The notes beneath the pieces were generated by a model. The model ran no database searches, was not told the DNA's origin, and worked only from the letters and a program-made list of their open reading frames with translations. 52,967 nt of DNA from Candidatus Latescibacterota bacterium (GTDB lineage: Bacteria > Latescibacterota > UBA2968 > UBA8231): positions 1 through 52,967 of the forward strand of contig JAJEFJ010000104.1 of NCBI GenBank assembly GCA_022820485.1, given 5' to 3'. Of this stretch, positions 6,911 to 15,170 are shown one piece after another (the first letter of the stretch is position 1; each line of letters begins with the position of its first letter). Both the position numbers and the translations under genes were made by a program.

Positions 6911-9900
6911 TCAACTTTTTGGCATCTGCGCCCGCACCCGGCCGCACACCAAGGAGTAAACCACCGGCACCACAACCAGCGTCAGCCCGGTCGATAGCGT
7001 CAACCCGCCGATAATCGCCCAAGCCATCGGCTGGTGTAATTCCGCGCCCTGACCCGCAGAAAGTGCCATCGGCAGCAAACCCAACACCGTCGTCACCGTG
7101 GTCATAGCTATAGGGCGCAGCCGCTTGCGGCCGGCTTCGGTTATGGCGCTATTCAGCTCGGCCCCGGCGAGGTGGCGGTTGCGGATAAAATCCACCTTGA
7201 CGATAGAGTCGTTGACCACAATGCCGACGAGCACCACAGCACCCATCGCCGACATAAAATTGAGCGTCTGACCCGTCGCGTAGAGCGTCGCGACCACGCA
7301 GACGAGCGCCAGCGGCACGACCGAAATGATCACGAACGGGATCTTGAGCGATTCAAACTTTGCGGCGAGTATGGCAAACACCAAGCAAAAGGAAACTATC
7401 AGCGTCAGCGACAAGTCGGCCAACATCTCCTGCATTTCGTCGTCAACTGCCCCAATCTCCAGCCAAATGTCTTGGGGCTTTTCTACCCTGTTCGCTGCGG
7501 CCTCCAATTGCCGCTTGGCCGCGGCTGCATCCCCTTTCACAAGCTCGGCACCAACTTCCACGGTCCGGCTCTGGTTTTTTCGGTGCAGCGCGGCATAGCC
7601 CGTATAAGGAGCGATGGCAACCAACTGATCAACCGGTACGTACACGGTCTGCTCTTCCCTGCGAATGGGATAGCTCAACCGCTTTAGCGTTTCCAGCCCA
7701 AGGGTCCCTTCCCGGCCCACAACCAACCTGACATCTACCTCGCGCGAATAGTCGGCCAACTGGGTCGGCTTGCTGCCCTGTATCTCACGGAGGAGAAAAT
7801 CGGCGAGTTTTGCCGCGTCAATGTCGTATAGCGCAGCCTTGCTGTGGTCAATAGCCACTTCGTACCCACCGGCCCCCTCAGTGAGGCTCGAACGGACGTG
7901 GGCAAAACGCGGGATGTCCTCCATCAGCGCCACAATGGCCTTGCTCACCGCGGCCAGTTCCTCCCAGTCCTCGCCGTTTAGGCGCACGTCGAAATCGCTG
8001 GTCTTTTGCGGGAAGAAATGCTCGAGAAAGGACGGCGGCTGCCGCACACTCAGCTCGTATCCCGCTGCTGTGCGGCCCGAGGCTTCCAGCCTCGCCGCGA
8101 CGGCATCGGTATCGGCCTCTGGGGCAATTTTCACTTCTATCACGGCCTTGTTGGCCCCTAGGTGGTACGACTGATCAAAATCGATATCCGTTATTCCCAC
8201 GGACGAATAGACCGTTTGGATCTCTGGGTCCGCCCCCAAGCTCTGTTCAATCTCGGCGACCTCGGCCAAGGTTCGCCGCAACATGGACGACTCCGGGAAT
8301 TCCACTTCGAGCACCAACCGCTTCCGGTCAACCGTGGGCATTAACTCCCGGTCAACAGCCGACAGCAGCGCCAAACCCAACCCAGCCGCGACCGCAATCG
8401 CAACTAGCGTCACCGCCTTGTTTTGCAGGCAGACCGCCAGCAGCCTTTCGTAGCGCCGCATCGCGCCTTCGCCTAGCACATCGGCGCAGTCGCCGAGGCG
8501 AGCGAGCAAGGGGAGCTTGCCCCACATACGCGACAGCCAGCCCCTTGTATCGCCGCGCGACAGCAGCACGGAGACTAAGGTAATCGACACGAGTAGGGAT
8601 AGAGTCAGCGACGCTACGACCGTGATAGCTTGGTCGAAATACAAGGCCCCGGCTAGCCCTTCGATGTACACCAGCGGCAAGAAGACGGACACCGTAGTGA
8701 ACGTCGAGGCGGCAATCGGCAGGCTGACCTCCCTAGTACCCTCAATGGCCGCTTCCACCAGCGAACAACCCTGTTTCCTAAACCGCTGCACATTGTCGAG
8801 GACGATTATGGAATTATCGACCAAGATGCCAATGCCCAAGGCCAGCCCGCCGAGGGAAACCACGTTAAAATGGATGCCAATGCTGTACATCACTGCAAAA
8901 GTAATGACAATGGATACCGGCACCGCCAGCCCCACTATTAGTGGACTCTTCCAGTCGCGGATGAACAGAAATAGGACGAGCACCGCGAAAAAACCTCCCC
9001 AGTACAATGAGGAGAGGACATTGTCCACGGCCTCTTGGATGAATTCCGCTTGGTCAAAAACCGGAATCACCCTGAAATCGGGGAATTCAAGGGCCAGTGC
9101 CGCCAGCGTCGCTTCTACTTTCCGCGCAGTCTTTACCGTATTATCCCCGGACTTCTTGTACAGATACAGCGTGACTGTATCCTTGCCGTTGAGCCGGTTG
9201 TAGCCGGTCGGCTCTTTAAACCCGTACTTTGCAGTGGCAATGTCCTCAAGGAAAACCGTCGTGTTATCGACGCGTTTGACCGGCACTTTTCTTATGTCCT
9301 CAAGGTCCCGGTAGCGGCCTTCTATCCGCAGCGGGTAAACCAAGTTGCCTTCGCGGATGGTTCCTCCCGCAGAATTGGCATTAAACCGCGTCAAGGCCGC
9401 CTCGACATCGGCGAACTCCACACCATAGGCGAGACATTTGCGGCGGTCTATCTCGACCTGGACTTCCCTTTCCAACCCACCGGCTACGAGGGCTTGTGCC
9501 ACGCCTTGGATTTGTTCCAGCCGGGGTTTTACTACCTCTTCGGCGATGTCTTTGAGTTCGACCAAAGCCGCTCGATAGTCTTCATCCGAAACCGGGCGCT
9601 CTATGCGATCCCCGGTGACCGCGAGCATCATAAACGGCGACGACGACGGATCGAAGCGCAGGACCGTCGGCCTTGCGGCGAAATCAGGCAGCAGTTGTTG
9701 GATTCTATCGAGCTTGTTGCGGACCTTGATGAAGGTCAGGTCCATGTCGGCGTCCCAACTAAACTCCAAGTACACCAGCGACAGATCGTCCCGCGATACA
9801 GAGCGCATATTCCTAATGTTGTATAGGCCGCTCAGCGAGGCTTCTATCGTTTGCGTGACCTCCTCCTCAATGTCGATGGCAGCCACGCCCGGACACTCAG

Positions 9901-10051
9901 TCTTCACCGCTAGTTTCTGAACCTCGACGTCCGGTAGGAAATCCACCCCCATTTGATAGAAGGAATAGAGTCCCAACAGGACGGCGGCGGCATAGACGAC
10001 AACCGTTGTTACCGGCCGCCGCACGGACGAGGCGGTGAGATTGGCAGGCAT
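6911..10051 (-). CDS. Full-length RND efflux permease (AcrB/MdtB-type)
   Basis: 1046 aa, normal RND length. TM1 is followed by FLPDVEVQKLAVKTECPGVAAIDIEEEVTQ, the usual start of the first porter domain. The TM4 block GLALGIGILVDNSIIVLDN carries the proton-relay Asp, and MVGIVVNDSIVKVDF-like and RPIAMTTVTTVLGLLPMAL blocks mark TM10-TM11. It belongs to the multidrug/hydrophobe branch rather than the metal branch. It overlaps the adaptor gene stop (TAATG) and is followed after 23 bp by the split pump. Two RND permeases sharing one adaptor recall MdtBC heteromers, so the pump may be hetero-oligomeric. The substrate is unknown; the operon suggests the product of the BtrH/ACP genes. Confidence 0.9.
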   Translation of the reverse strand: MPANLTASSVRRPVTTVVVYAAAVLLGLYSFYQMGVDFLPDVEVQKLAVKTECPGVAAIDIEEEVTQTIEASLSGLYNIRNMRSVSRDDLSLVYLEFSWDADMDLTFIKVRNKLDRIQQLLPDFAARPTVLRFDPSSSPFMMLAVTGDRIERPVSDEDYRAALVELKDIAEEVVKPRLEQIQGVAQALVAGGLEREVQVEIDRRKCLAYGVEFADVEAALTRFNANSAGGTIREGNLVYPLRIEGRYRDLEDIRKVPVKRVDNTTVFLEDIATAKYGFKEPTGYNRLNGKDTVTLYLYKKSGDNTVKTARKVEATLAALALEFPDFRVIPVFDQAEFIQEAVDNVLSSLYWGGFFAVLVLFLFIRDWKSPLIVGLAVPVSIVITFAVMYSIGIHFNVVSLGGLALGIGILVDNSIIVLDNVQRFRKQGCSLVEAAIEGTREVSLPIAASTFTTVSVFLPLVYIEGLAGALYFDQAITVVASLTLSLLVSITLVSVLLSRGDTRGWLSRMWGKLPLLARLGDCADVLGEGAMRRYERLLAVCLQNKAVTLVAIAVAAGLGLALLSAVDRELMPTVDRKRLVLEVEFPESSMLRRTLAEVAEIEQSLGADPEIQTVYSSVGITDIDFDQSYHLGANKAVIEVKIAPEADTDAVAARLEASGRTAAGYELSVRQPPSFLEHFFPQKTSDFDVRLNGEDWEELAAVSKAIVALMEDIPRFAHVRSSLTEGAGGYEVAIDHSKAALYDIDAAKLADFLLREIQGSKPTQLADYSREVDVRLVVGREGTLGLETLKRLSYPIRREEQTVYVPVDQLVAIAPYTGYAALHRKNQSRTVEVGAELVKGDAAAAKRQLEAAANRVEKPQDIWLEIGAVDDEMQEMLADLSLTLIVSFCLVFAILAAKFESLKIPFVIISVVPLALVCVVATLYATGQTLNFMSAMGAVVLVGIVVNDSIVKVDFIRNRHLAGAELNSAITEAGRKRLRPIAMTTVTTVLGLLPMALSAGQGAELHQPMAWAIIGGLTLSTGLTLVVVPVVYSLVCGRVRAQMPKS

Positions 10052-11229
10052 TAGAGTTCCTCATTGACGACAATGACTTGAGCGTTGTGGGTCAAGTTGA
10101 AGTGACCGGCCGTAATCAGGGTATCCCTAGCGGCCAATCCTTCCCGCACTTCCACCATATCGTCAGTTTCCTCGCCGGTTTCGACGTAGCGCCATTTAGC
10201 CCGCCCGCCCTCGTACACGAACACCACTTTCCTGTCGTTGCGAGTGAGTAGGGATTCCCTCGGCACCAACAGCCTATCTTTGTAGCGGGCGGCCTCGACG
10301 CGTACATCGGCGAACATGCCGGGCCGCACGGCCCTATCCGGGTTCTCTATCTCTACTAGGACTCTGCACGTTCTACGTTCCGCATCTATAGTTGGGTTCA
10401 CCGACACGACGCGCCCGCTCACCGTTTTTCCAGGCAGCGCAGCTAACTCTATCTCAGCCCTCGCGCCTAGCCGTATATGCCTGATCTCGGTCTCCAACAC
10501 ATCCATTTCGAGGCGGAGCCGATCCAGCGACACGACCCGCGCCACAACATCGCCCTTGTTGACGAAGTCGCTTCGGTCCGCCACTACTTCCGACACATAT
10601 CCAGCGAACGGTGCCCCTATGATCGCGTGCTCAAGTTCGATCTTCGCCCTTTTGAGTTTCAGCCTAGCTTCGTCGAGCCCGACTTGGTCCGCGGCCAGTT
10701 CCTTTCTCGACTTGCTAAAAATGAGTCTGGATGCTTCGACATCGTTGACATTGGTCGAATCGACACCCAGCCGGTTGAACATTTGTTCCCTGTTATCGCG
10801 ATCGCTGGTGAAGAAGGCGATGTTGGCGTATTTGGTGAGGGCCTTATCCAGTTCCTCCCGCGCCTGTTGCTGGGCTATCCTGAGCAAGTCGTCCTCTAAC
10901 TCTACTACTGTATCGCCTTGTTCTACCCAGTCGCCTTCCTGGATGAGCAGTCGATTGATCCTAGCGGAGACTTGGGCCGTAATTTCAGCCGTCCTCGTGG
11001 CGCTGACGTACCCATACGAGACGACTTGGCGAACCAGTGGCCCCTTATTTACTTCCATTATGGCTACGGGCTTGCGGGTATCCGCGGAGACGGGTTTTAC
11101 TGCTTCGGTCTGGAAGCGGTCCTTAGCCTCCACATGGTCGGCCTGAAAAAAGCCGGTCACGGTCTCGCTCTGACTGGCCAGCATAATCGTCAGCAGAGCT
11201 ATGATTGAATAGAGCACTTTGTTTTTCAT
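10051..11229 (-). CDS. Periplasmic adaptor (HlyD/MFP family) of RND pump
   Basis: 392 aa, first gene of the operon. An N-terminal hydrophobic segment (MKNKVLYSIIALLTIMLASQ) anchors or exports it. A split lipoyl domain (AEITAQVSARINRLLIQEGDWVEQGDTVVELED ... APFAGYVSEVVADRSDFVNKGDVVARV) flanks a helical hairpin of about 85 residues, then beta-barrel and membrane-proximal domains (RPGMFADVRVEAARYKDRLLVPRESLL). The start at 11229 has the strong site AAGGAGGTGCTGCC. It lies about 34 nt after the expected start of the sigma-54 promoter at 11274-11290. It links the inner-membrane RND proteins to a TolC-like channel encoded elsewhere. Confidence 0.9.
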   Translation of the reverse strand: MKNKVLYSIIALLTIMLASQSETVTGFFQADHVEAKDRFQTEAVKPVSADTRKPVAIMEVNKGPLVRQVVSYGYVSATRTAEITAQVSARINRLLIQEGDWVEQGDTVVELEDDLLRIAQQQAREELDKALTKYANIAFFTSDRDNREQMFNRLGVDSTNVNDVEASRLIFSKSRKELAADQVGLDEARLKLKRAKIELEHAIIGAPFAGYVSEVVADRSDFVNKGDVVARVVSLDRLRLEMDVLETEIRHIRLGARAEIELAALPGKTVSGRVVSVNPTIDAERRTCRVLVEIENPDRAVRPGMFADVRVEAARYKDRLLVPRESLLTRNDRKVVFVYEGGRAKWRYVETGEETDDMVEVREGLAARDTLITAGHFNLTHNAQVIVVNEEL

Positions 11230-11273
11230 GGCAGCACCTCCTTGATGGGCCAACAGCGGCCTATCTTACTAAT

Positions 11274-11290
11274 AGCAAATTTCGTGCCAA
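11274..11290 (-). promoter_or_regulatory. Sigma-54 (-24/-12) promoter of the adaptor-to-BtrH operon
   Basis: On the minus strand the element reads TTGGCACGAAATTTGCT, an almost perfect sigma-54 promoter (TGGCACG-N4-TTGCW). The predicted transcription start is near 11263, about 34 nt before the ATG of the adaptor gene. No good sigma-70 promoter is seen near it. Expression should need an enhancer-binding activator. Confidence 0.85.
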
Positions 11291-11378
11291 AGCGGAGCTA
11301 CCAAACCATAACTAATTGTAAAAAAAAGAGTTAAAAATTATTGGGGCGGTTCGCGCAAAACGCCAAATCGCTCTTTGA

Positions 11379-11467
11379 TTGCTCCCTTTCGACGCACTTG
11401 CCCTTCTATTAAACTTCTATTTCAATTTTTTACAATAGGTTAGAGAAAGTGCGACAGAGATGTCGCA
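11379..11467 (-). promoter_or_regulatory. Two upstream activator-like sites of promoter copy 2
   Basis: The proximal site (11379-11396) reads TTGCTCCCTTTCGACGCA, differing by one base from its counterpart in copy 1. The distal site (11450-11467) is a clean dyad, TGCGACA-GAGA-TGTCGCA. Their starts are 71 bp apart and lie about 125 and 195 bp upstream of the expected start, as in copy 1. Activator binding is inferred. Confidence 0.65.
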
Positions 11468-11610
11468 GTGCGGCAGAATCGGTTAGAGCGGGGAGACCGA
11501 CCGGTCGTCGAGGATGGCGCCGGTAGCAACAGCAGTGGCCAGCATCGCCTCGATGTAGATCTAGATCTGGCCTTTGGATGAGATCGTATTAATTCTGATC
11601 GGGTCCATAA

Positions 11611-11638
11611 GTAGGGGCGGTTCGCGAACCGCCCCTAC
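11611..11638. repeat. GTAGGGGCGG palindrome, dispersed repeat
   Basis: A perfect 28-bp palindrome with arms GTAGGGGCGGTTCG and CGAACCGCCCCTAC. It lies just after the stop of the lactonase-like gene. Closely similar palindromes occur at 25341-25369 and inside the element at 27895-28027, so it belongs to a dispersed hairpin repeat family of this genome. It could act as a transcript-end hairpin but has no T-run. Confidence 0.7.
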
Positions 11639-11645
11639 CCCATCC

Positions 11646-12662
11646 CTACGATCCCTGTTTCACAAAGGTAATCCACAGTGGGCTAGCACCCACTTCGTGT
11701 TGCTCCAAAGGCGTCAGCTCACCCGTAGCCGCGTCAATGCTATACGAACGGAGCCGCCCCGATCCCTGCCCAACCGAATAGACGAAGCGACCGCTCGGGG
11801 CCAACTCGAAAAAGCGAGGCGTAGCCTCAGTGGGATAGCGTCCTTTGGCCGTCAGCCGCCCATCGTCGCCAATGGCGAAAAGGGCCAAGGAATCGTGACC
11901 GCGATTGGACCCGTAGAGAAACTGTCCGTCCGGCGTGATCTTTATTTCGGCTGTGGTGTTGTCCTCGTTGTTAAATCCCTCCGGCAAGGTCGAGATAACC
12001 TGAAACGACGACAGCGTCCCAGCCTCCGGGTCGAAGTGGTGAGCCGACACCGTGCTGCCGTCTTCGTTGACCGAATAGAGCAGATCGCGGGTCGGATGGA
12101 AGGCAAAGTGGCGCGGGCCTTCGGGCGTAGCCGGCTCTATCTTGGGTGGGTCGTTGGGCGTCAGCCGCCCGGTTTGCTGGTCAAAGCAAAACTGAAATAT
12201 CGCGTTGGACGGGTTGGTGTGCGGCACAAAGGCAAAGCGGTTCGAGCGGTCGGTCTGGATGCTGTGGGCGCGTATTGCGGTGGGAATCATTTGCAGCGGC
12301 TCGGCCGAGATCGCACCATCCGCAGCTACGCCGTGCACGCCGACCTGACCCGATCCGTAGTACGACGACAGCAAAAAGGCACCACTGTCGTCCAAATACA
12401 GATAGGGCGGGCCTTCCTCTAGGCTCGTCTCCGCGAGCTTAAAGAGCGTCCCCTGCTCCCCATCGACCGCATAGCTAGCCAGTTTTTGGGCCGAGCGCAG
12501 AGCCACGAACATCTGAGTCCCATCCGGGCGCACAGTCACCGCCCCCGGAGAATCCCCCAACTCGATATTGGGCTGCGGCTCTAACGCGCCGGAGTCTTCG
12601 TCCATCAGGAAATGCGAGAAAAAGTTGCTGCCCGAGTTTGAAATATATACGTGATAAGCCAT
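11646..12662 (-). CDS. 6-phosphogluconolactonase-type beta-propeller (lactonase family)
   Basis: 338 aa, seven-bladed propeller of the Pgl/YbhE lactonase family, near the usual length of 330-350. Typical blade signatures are SPGAVTVRPDGTQMFVAL, GPRHFAFHPTRDLLYSVNEDGSTVSAHHFD, AEIKITPDGQFLYGSNRGHDSLALF and FELAPSGRFVYSVGQGSGRLRSYSID. The enzyme would hydrolyse 6-phosphogluconolactone or another sugar lactone. There is no signal peptide, so a cytoplasmic location is expected. The start at 12662 follows GGAGGAGATTTTC. It is the last gene of a unit with a small membrane protein and an EamA exporter. The exact substrate cannot be read from sequence. Confidence 0.85.
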   Translation of the reverse strand: MAYHVYISNSGSNFFSHFLMDEDSGALEPQPNIELGDSPGAVTVRPDGTQMFVALRSAQKLASYAVDGEQGTLFKLAETSLEEGPPYLYLDDSGAFLLSSYYGSGQVGVHGVAADGAISAEPLQMIPTAIRAHSIQTDRSNRFAFVPHTNPSNAIFQFCFDQQTGRLTPNDPPKIEPATPEGPRHFAFHPTRDLLYSVNEDGSTVSAHHFDPEAGTLSSFQVISTLPEGFNNEDNTTAEIKITPDGQFLYGSNRGHDSLALFAIGDDGRLTAKGRYPTEATPRFFELAPSGRFVYSVGQGSGRLRSYSIDAATGELTPLEQHEVGASPLWITFVKQGS

Positions 12663-12683
12663 GAAAATCTCCTCCAAAAGGGG

Positions 12684-13256
12684 TTAGTGTGTCACTTCTC
12701 GCAAGGCGTGCAAAAAAACGACTGGATCGGCTGGGCCGAGCAAGAGAGCATGGGAACCGTGCGTTGGAATATACACAGCGCGCGGTGTACCCGTGTAGAA
12801 AACGTGCGCCTTCTCCCCGCTGCGGAGATAAAACGCCCCGCCGCGAAAAAAGAACGCGCTAATGGCGAAAATTTTGCCCTTGGTCCGGTATTGGGGCTCG
12901 GCTGGCAAATCGACGACGCGGGCCTCTTCCACCTTCAGCTCGTCGTAAGTAAAGTGCTTGCCGTGGGCGCTGTTGCGGATGAGTAAGTGCCCCTCTAGCA
13001 AGACAAAATCCGTGCGGCGAGCACTCAAGTAAAACCAAGTGAAGACCGAGAAAAATATGATCAGCATCAGCACGTAAGACGAGCCCAAGGCCACAGGCGC
13101 GGCGACGCGGGCGACCGGGCCATCCGGGTCAATGGCCGCGTAGAGCGCGAGGGTCAGCACGCCGAAAAAGGCGGTAGTCAAACCGAAAGACGCGGCCAGC
13201 ACTTTGCCGAACATAGCGGCGGACGGCGGGTGGATGGGGAAAATGCGCGGTTCCAT
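12684..13256 (-). CDS. Two-helix membrane protein with PH-like domain
   Basis: 190 aa, unrecognised beyond general architecture. Two membrane helices (about residues 15-42 and 51-77) precede a soluble beta-rich part (RTDFVLLEGHLLIRNSAHGKHFTYDELKVEEARVVDL ... GGAFYLRSGEKAHVFYTG ... ALLLGPADPVVFLHALREV). This order is common to small bacterial PH-domain membrane proteins. It starts one base after the EamA gene stop (TGA-C-ATG), so the two are co-translated. Function unknown. Confidence 0.7.
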   Translation of the reverse strand: MEPRIFPIHPPSAAMFGKVLAASFGLTTAFFGVLTLALYAAIDPDGPVARVAAPVALGSSYVLMLIIFFSVFTWFYLSARRTDFVLLEGHLLIRNSAHGKHFTYDELKVEEARVVDLPAEPQYRTKGKIFAISAFFFRGGAFYLRSGEKAHVFYTGTPRAVYIPTHGSHALLLGPADPVVFLHALREVTH

Positions 13257-13257
13257 G

Positions 13258-14106
13258 TCAACCTGCCCTAAGCAGCATCAAGCCTCCGGCAATGGCGAGG
13301 ATGCCGATGGTCTTAACGGCCGAGAGCCGTTCCTTGAGGAAGATCCAGCCCAGCAGCGCGCCGATTACCACCGACGACTCGCGCGCGGCAATGATATAGC
13401 TGACCGGCCCTTGAGTATAGGCGTACAGTATCAGCAGATAGGTCGCCAGCGAGCCTGCACCAATCAAGATAATATACCCGTAGAAGGCGCGAGCCGTCGT
13501 CAGCAGTTCCATACCGTATTGGCACACCACAAAGGGCATGCGCATGAGGGTGGCGATGATCCACATGCCGCAGATGTAGTAAATCGGTTGCACGTATCCC
13601 ACGCCTATTTTGTCAATCAGCGAATAACAGACAATCGTCAGCCCCACGCCTAGGGCCAGTTGCAAGCCCCGTGCTTGGAGCTTGAGAGCCGGAGCACCAA
13701 CGCAAAAAATCCCCACGAAAACTAGGGCAATCCCGCCTGCTCCCAGCGGCGAAATGTCCTCGCCCAAGCTGAGATACGCTACAAAGGCCGTCAGCCCCAC
13801 GCCCGAGCCGCGCGCAATCGGATACACCGTCGAGATTTCGCCGTGCTCGTACGCCCGCGCCAGCAAGGCAAAGTACAGCCCGTGAAAAATACCCGTAGCC
13901 AGCAAGCAGAGACCGGCCGGCCACGACAGGATCAACGGCGTGCCCTGCCACCAGATATAAGCGCACAGCGGCAGTACGAACAGGATACCAGAGGCAAAAG
14001 AGAGCCAGAGCACGGCCACATTGCCAGCGACCTTGTAGGCAGCGAAATTCCACAGGGCGTGGCCAATGGCCGCCGCCAACACGAGCCCCCAGACATCGGC
14101 GTTCAT
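13258..14106 (-). CDS. EamA/DMT-family transporter
   Basis: 282 aa with about ten membrane helices in two repeats, typical of the drug/metabolite transporter superfamily. Signatures include a first-repeat EHGEISTVYPIARGSGVGLTAFVAYLSLGE and a second-repeat RESSVVIGALLGWIFLKERLSAVKTIGILAIAGGLMLLRAG. Such proteins export amino acids, nucleosides or other metabolites from the cytoplasm. It is divergent from the threonine dehydratase-like gene across 95 bp, which hints that the two could share control, but the substrate is unknown. Confidence 0.85.
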   Translation of the reverse strand: MNADVWGLVLAAAIGHALWNFAAYKVAGNVAVLWLSFASGILFVLPLCAYIWWQGTPLILSWPAGLCLLATGIFHGLYFALLARAYEHGEISTVYPIARGSGVGLTAFVAYLSLGEDISPLGAGGIALVFVGIFCVGAPALKLQARGLQLALGVGLTIVCYSLIDKIGVGYVQPIYYICGMWIIATLMRMPFVVCQYGMELLTTARAFYGYIILIGAGSLATYLLILYAYTQGPVSYIIAARESSVVIGALLGWIFLKERLSAVKTIGILAIAGGLMLLRAG

Positions 14107-14201
14107 TATTTTCTAAAGTCAATTCGGGTGAATTGGGCCGGTTGACCATAGCGAGATTGAACCCTCGCGTCAAATTGATGAATATTCTAAGGATGGAACT
14201 A

Positions 14202-15170
14202 ATGACAGACACACCTACTTTCGCGGCCGTGGAAGAGGCCGCGGCGTTTATCAGCCCGCATCTCGCCCCGACGCCACTCGTCCACTGCTATAAGCTCTCG
14301 CAAATGCTGGGCTGCTCCTACCACGCCAAGTGCGAGAACCTACAGCCCGTGGGGGCCTTTAAGGTGCGCGGCGGCGTCAACCTCATCGGGCGCTTATCCC
14401 CGGCCGAGCGGCAGCGGGGCGTCATCAGCGCCAGCACCGGCAACCACGGCCAGTCGCTGGCGTACGCCGGCCAGCTCTTTGACACGCCAGTGACCATCTA
14501 CGGACCAGAGCGCGCCAGCAATCCCGCCAAGGTTGCGGCCATGCGCACCCTCGGCGCAGAAGTCCGCCTCGTTGGCCGCGATTTCGACGAGGCGCGCGAA
14601 CAAGTCGAGCGCGCCGCGCGCCGCACGGGTTGCCGCTACGTGCATTCGGCCAACGAGCCATTGCTGATCGCCGGTGTGGGCACCATGGGCTTGGAGATTT
14701 TTGCCGACCTGCCCGATGTGGAAGCACTGATCGTGCCCGTAGGCGGCGGCAGCGGCATCTGCGGCATCTCGCTCGTCGCCCGCCACCTGAATCCATCGGT
14801 CGAGATCATCGGCGTGCAAAGCGAGAGCGCTCCCGTTTGCCACCGGGCCTATCAACAGCGGCAGCTCGACGTGGACGCTCCCATGGCCACGCGGCACGAG
14901 GGGCTAGCCACGCGCGTGCCCTTTGCGATGACCTCGCACATGATGTGGGAACTCGTCGATCGCTTCGAACTCGTCACTGACGAAGAAATCGACGCGGCCA
15001 TCGGCCTGTTGGCGCGAGAAGCCAAGCTGGTAGCCGAAGGAGCCGGGGCCGCATCATTAGCCGCGGCCCTGAAGATCCGCGACTCTTTGGCTGGCAAAAA
15101 GGTAGTCGGTATCCTCAGCGGCGGGAACGCACCCGCCGATCATTTAGCACGGATTTTGCAAAATGGCTAA
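14202..15170 (+). CDS. Threonine/serine dehydratase-like PLP enzyme
   Basis: 322 aa, fold-type II PLP enzyme. The cofactor lysine is in the block CENLQPVGAFKVRGG; STGNHGQSLAYAG is the substrate-binding Asn loop, and VGGGSGICGIS the phosphate-binding glycine loop. It lacks the C-terminal ACT-like regulatory domain of biosynthetic IlvA, so it resembles catabolic threonine deaminase or serine racemase forms that turn L-threonine or L-serine into 2-oxo acid and ammonia. The ATG at 14202 is chosen for its AAGGA box 8 nt upstream; an ATG at 14193 and more distant ones are possible. Its last 8 bp overlap the PcfJ-like gene. Confidence 0.85.
   Translation: MTDTPTFAAVEEAAAFISPHLAPTPLVHCYKLSQMLGCSYHAKCENLQPVGAFKVRGGVNLIGRLSPAERQRGVISASTGNHGQSLAYAGQLFDTPVTIYGPERASNPAKVAAMRTLGAEVRLVGRDFDEAREQVERAARRTGCRYVHSANEPLLIAGVGTMGLEIFADLPDVEALIVPVGGGSGICGISLVARHLNPSVEIIGVQSESAPVCHRAYQQRQLDVDAPMATRHEGLATRVPFAMTSHMMWELVDRFELVTDEEIDAAIGLLAREAKLVAEGAGAASLAAALKIRDSLAGKKVVGILSGGNAPADHLARILQNG

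Larger units (their letters stand above)
11243..11470 (-). repeat. Copy 2 of the duplicated promoter/activator region
   Basis: Diverged copy of 401-640, in the same orientation relative to transcription. It ends just inside the leader of the HlyD-type gene. The two activator-like sites and the sigma-54 element keep the same mutual distances as in copy 1, while the sequence between them has changed, which is what selection on a working control region would leave. The gap 11230-11645 holds this block and the palindrome at 11611-11638; no gene is seen there. Confidence 0.75.

Noticed and set aside
9035..9826. 263-aa plus-strand open frame
   Set aside because: Antisense to the full-length RND permease; composition is that of a shadow frame.
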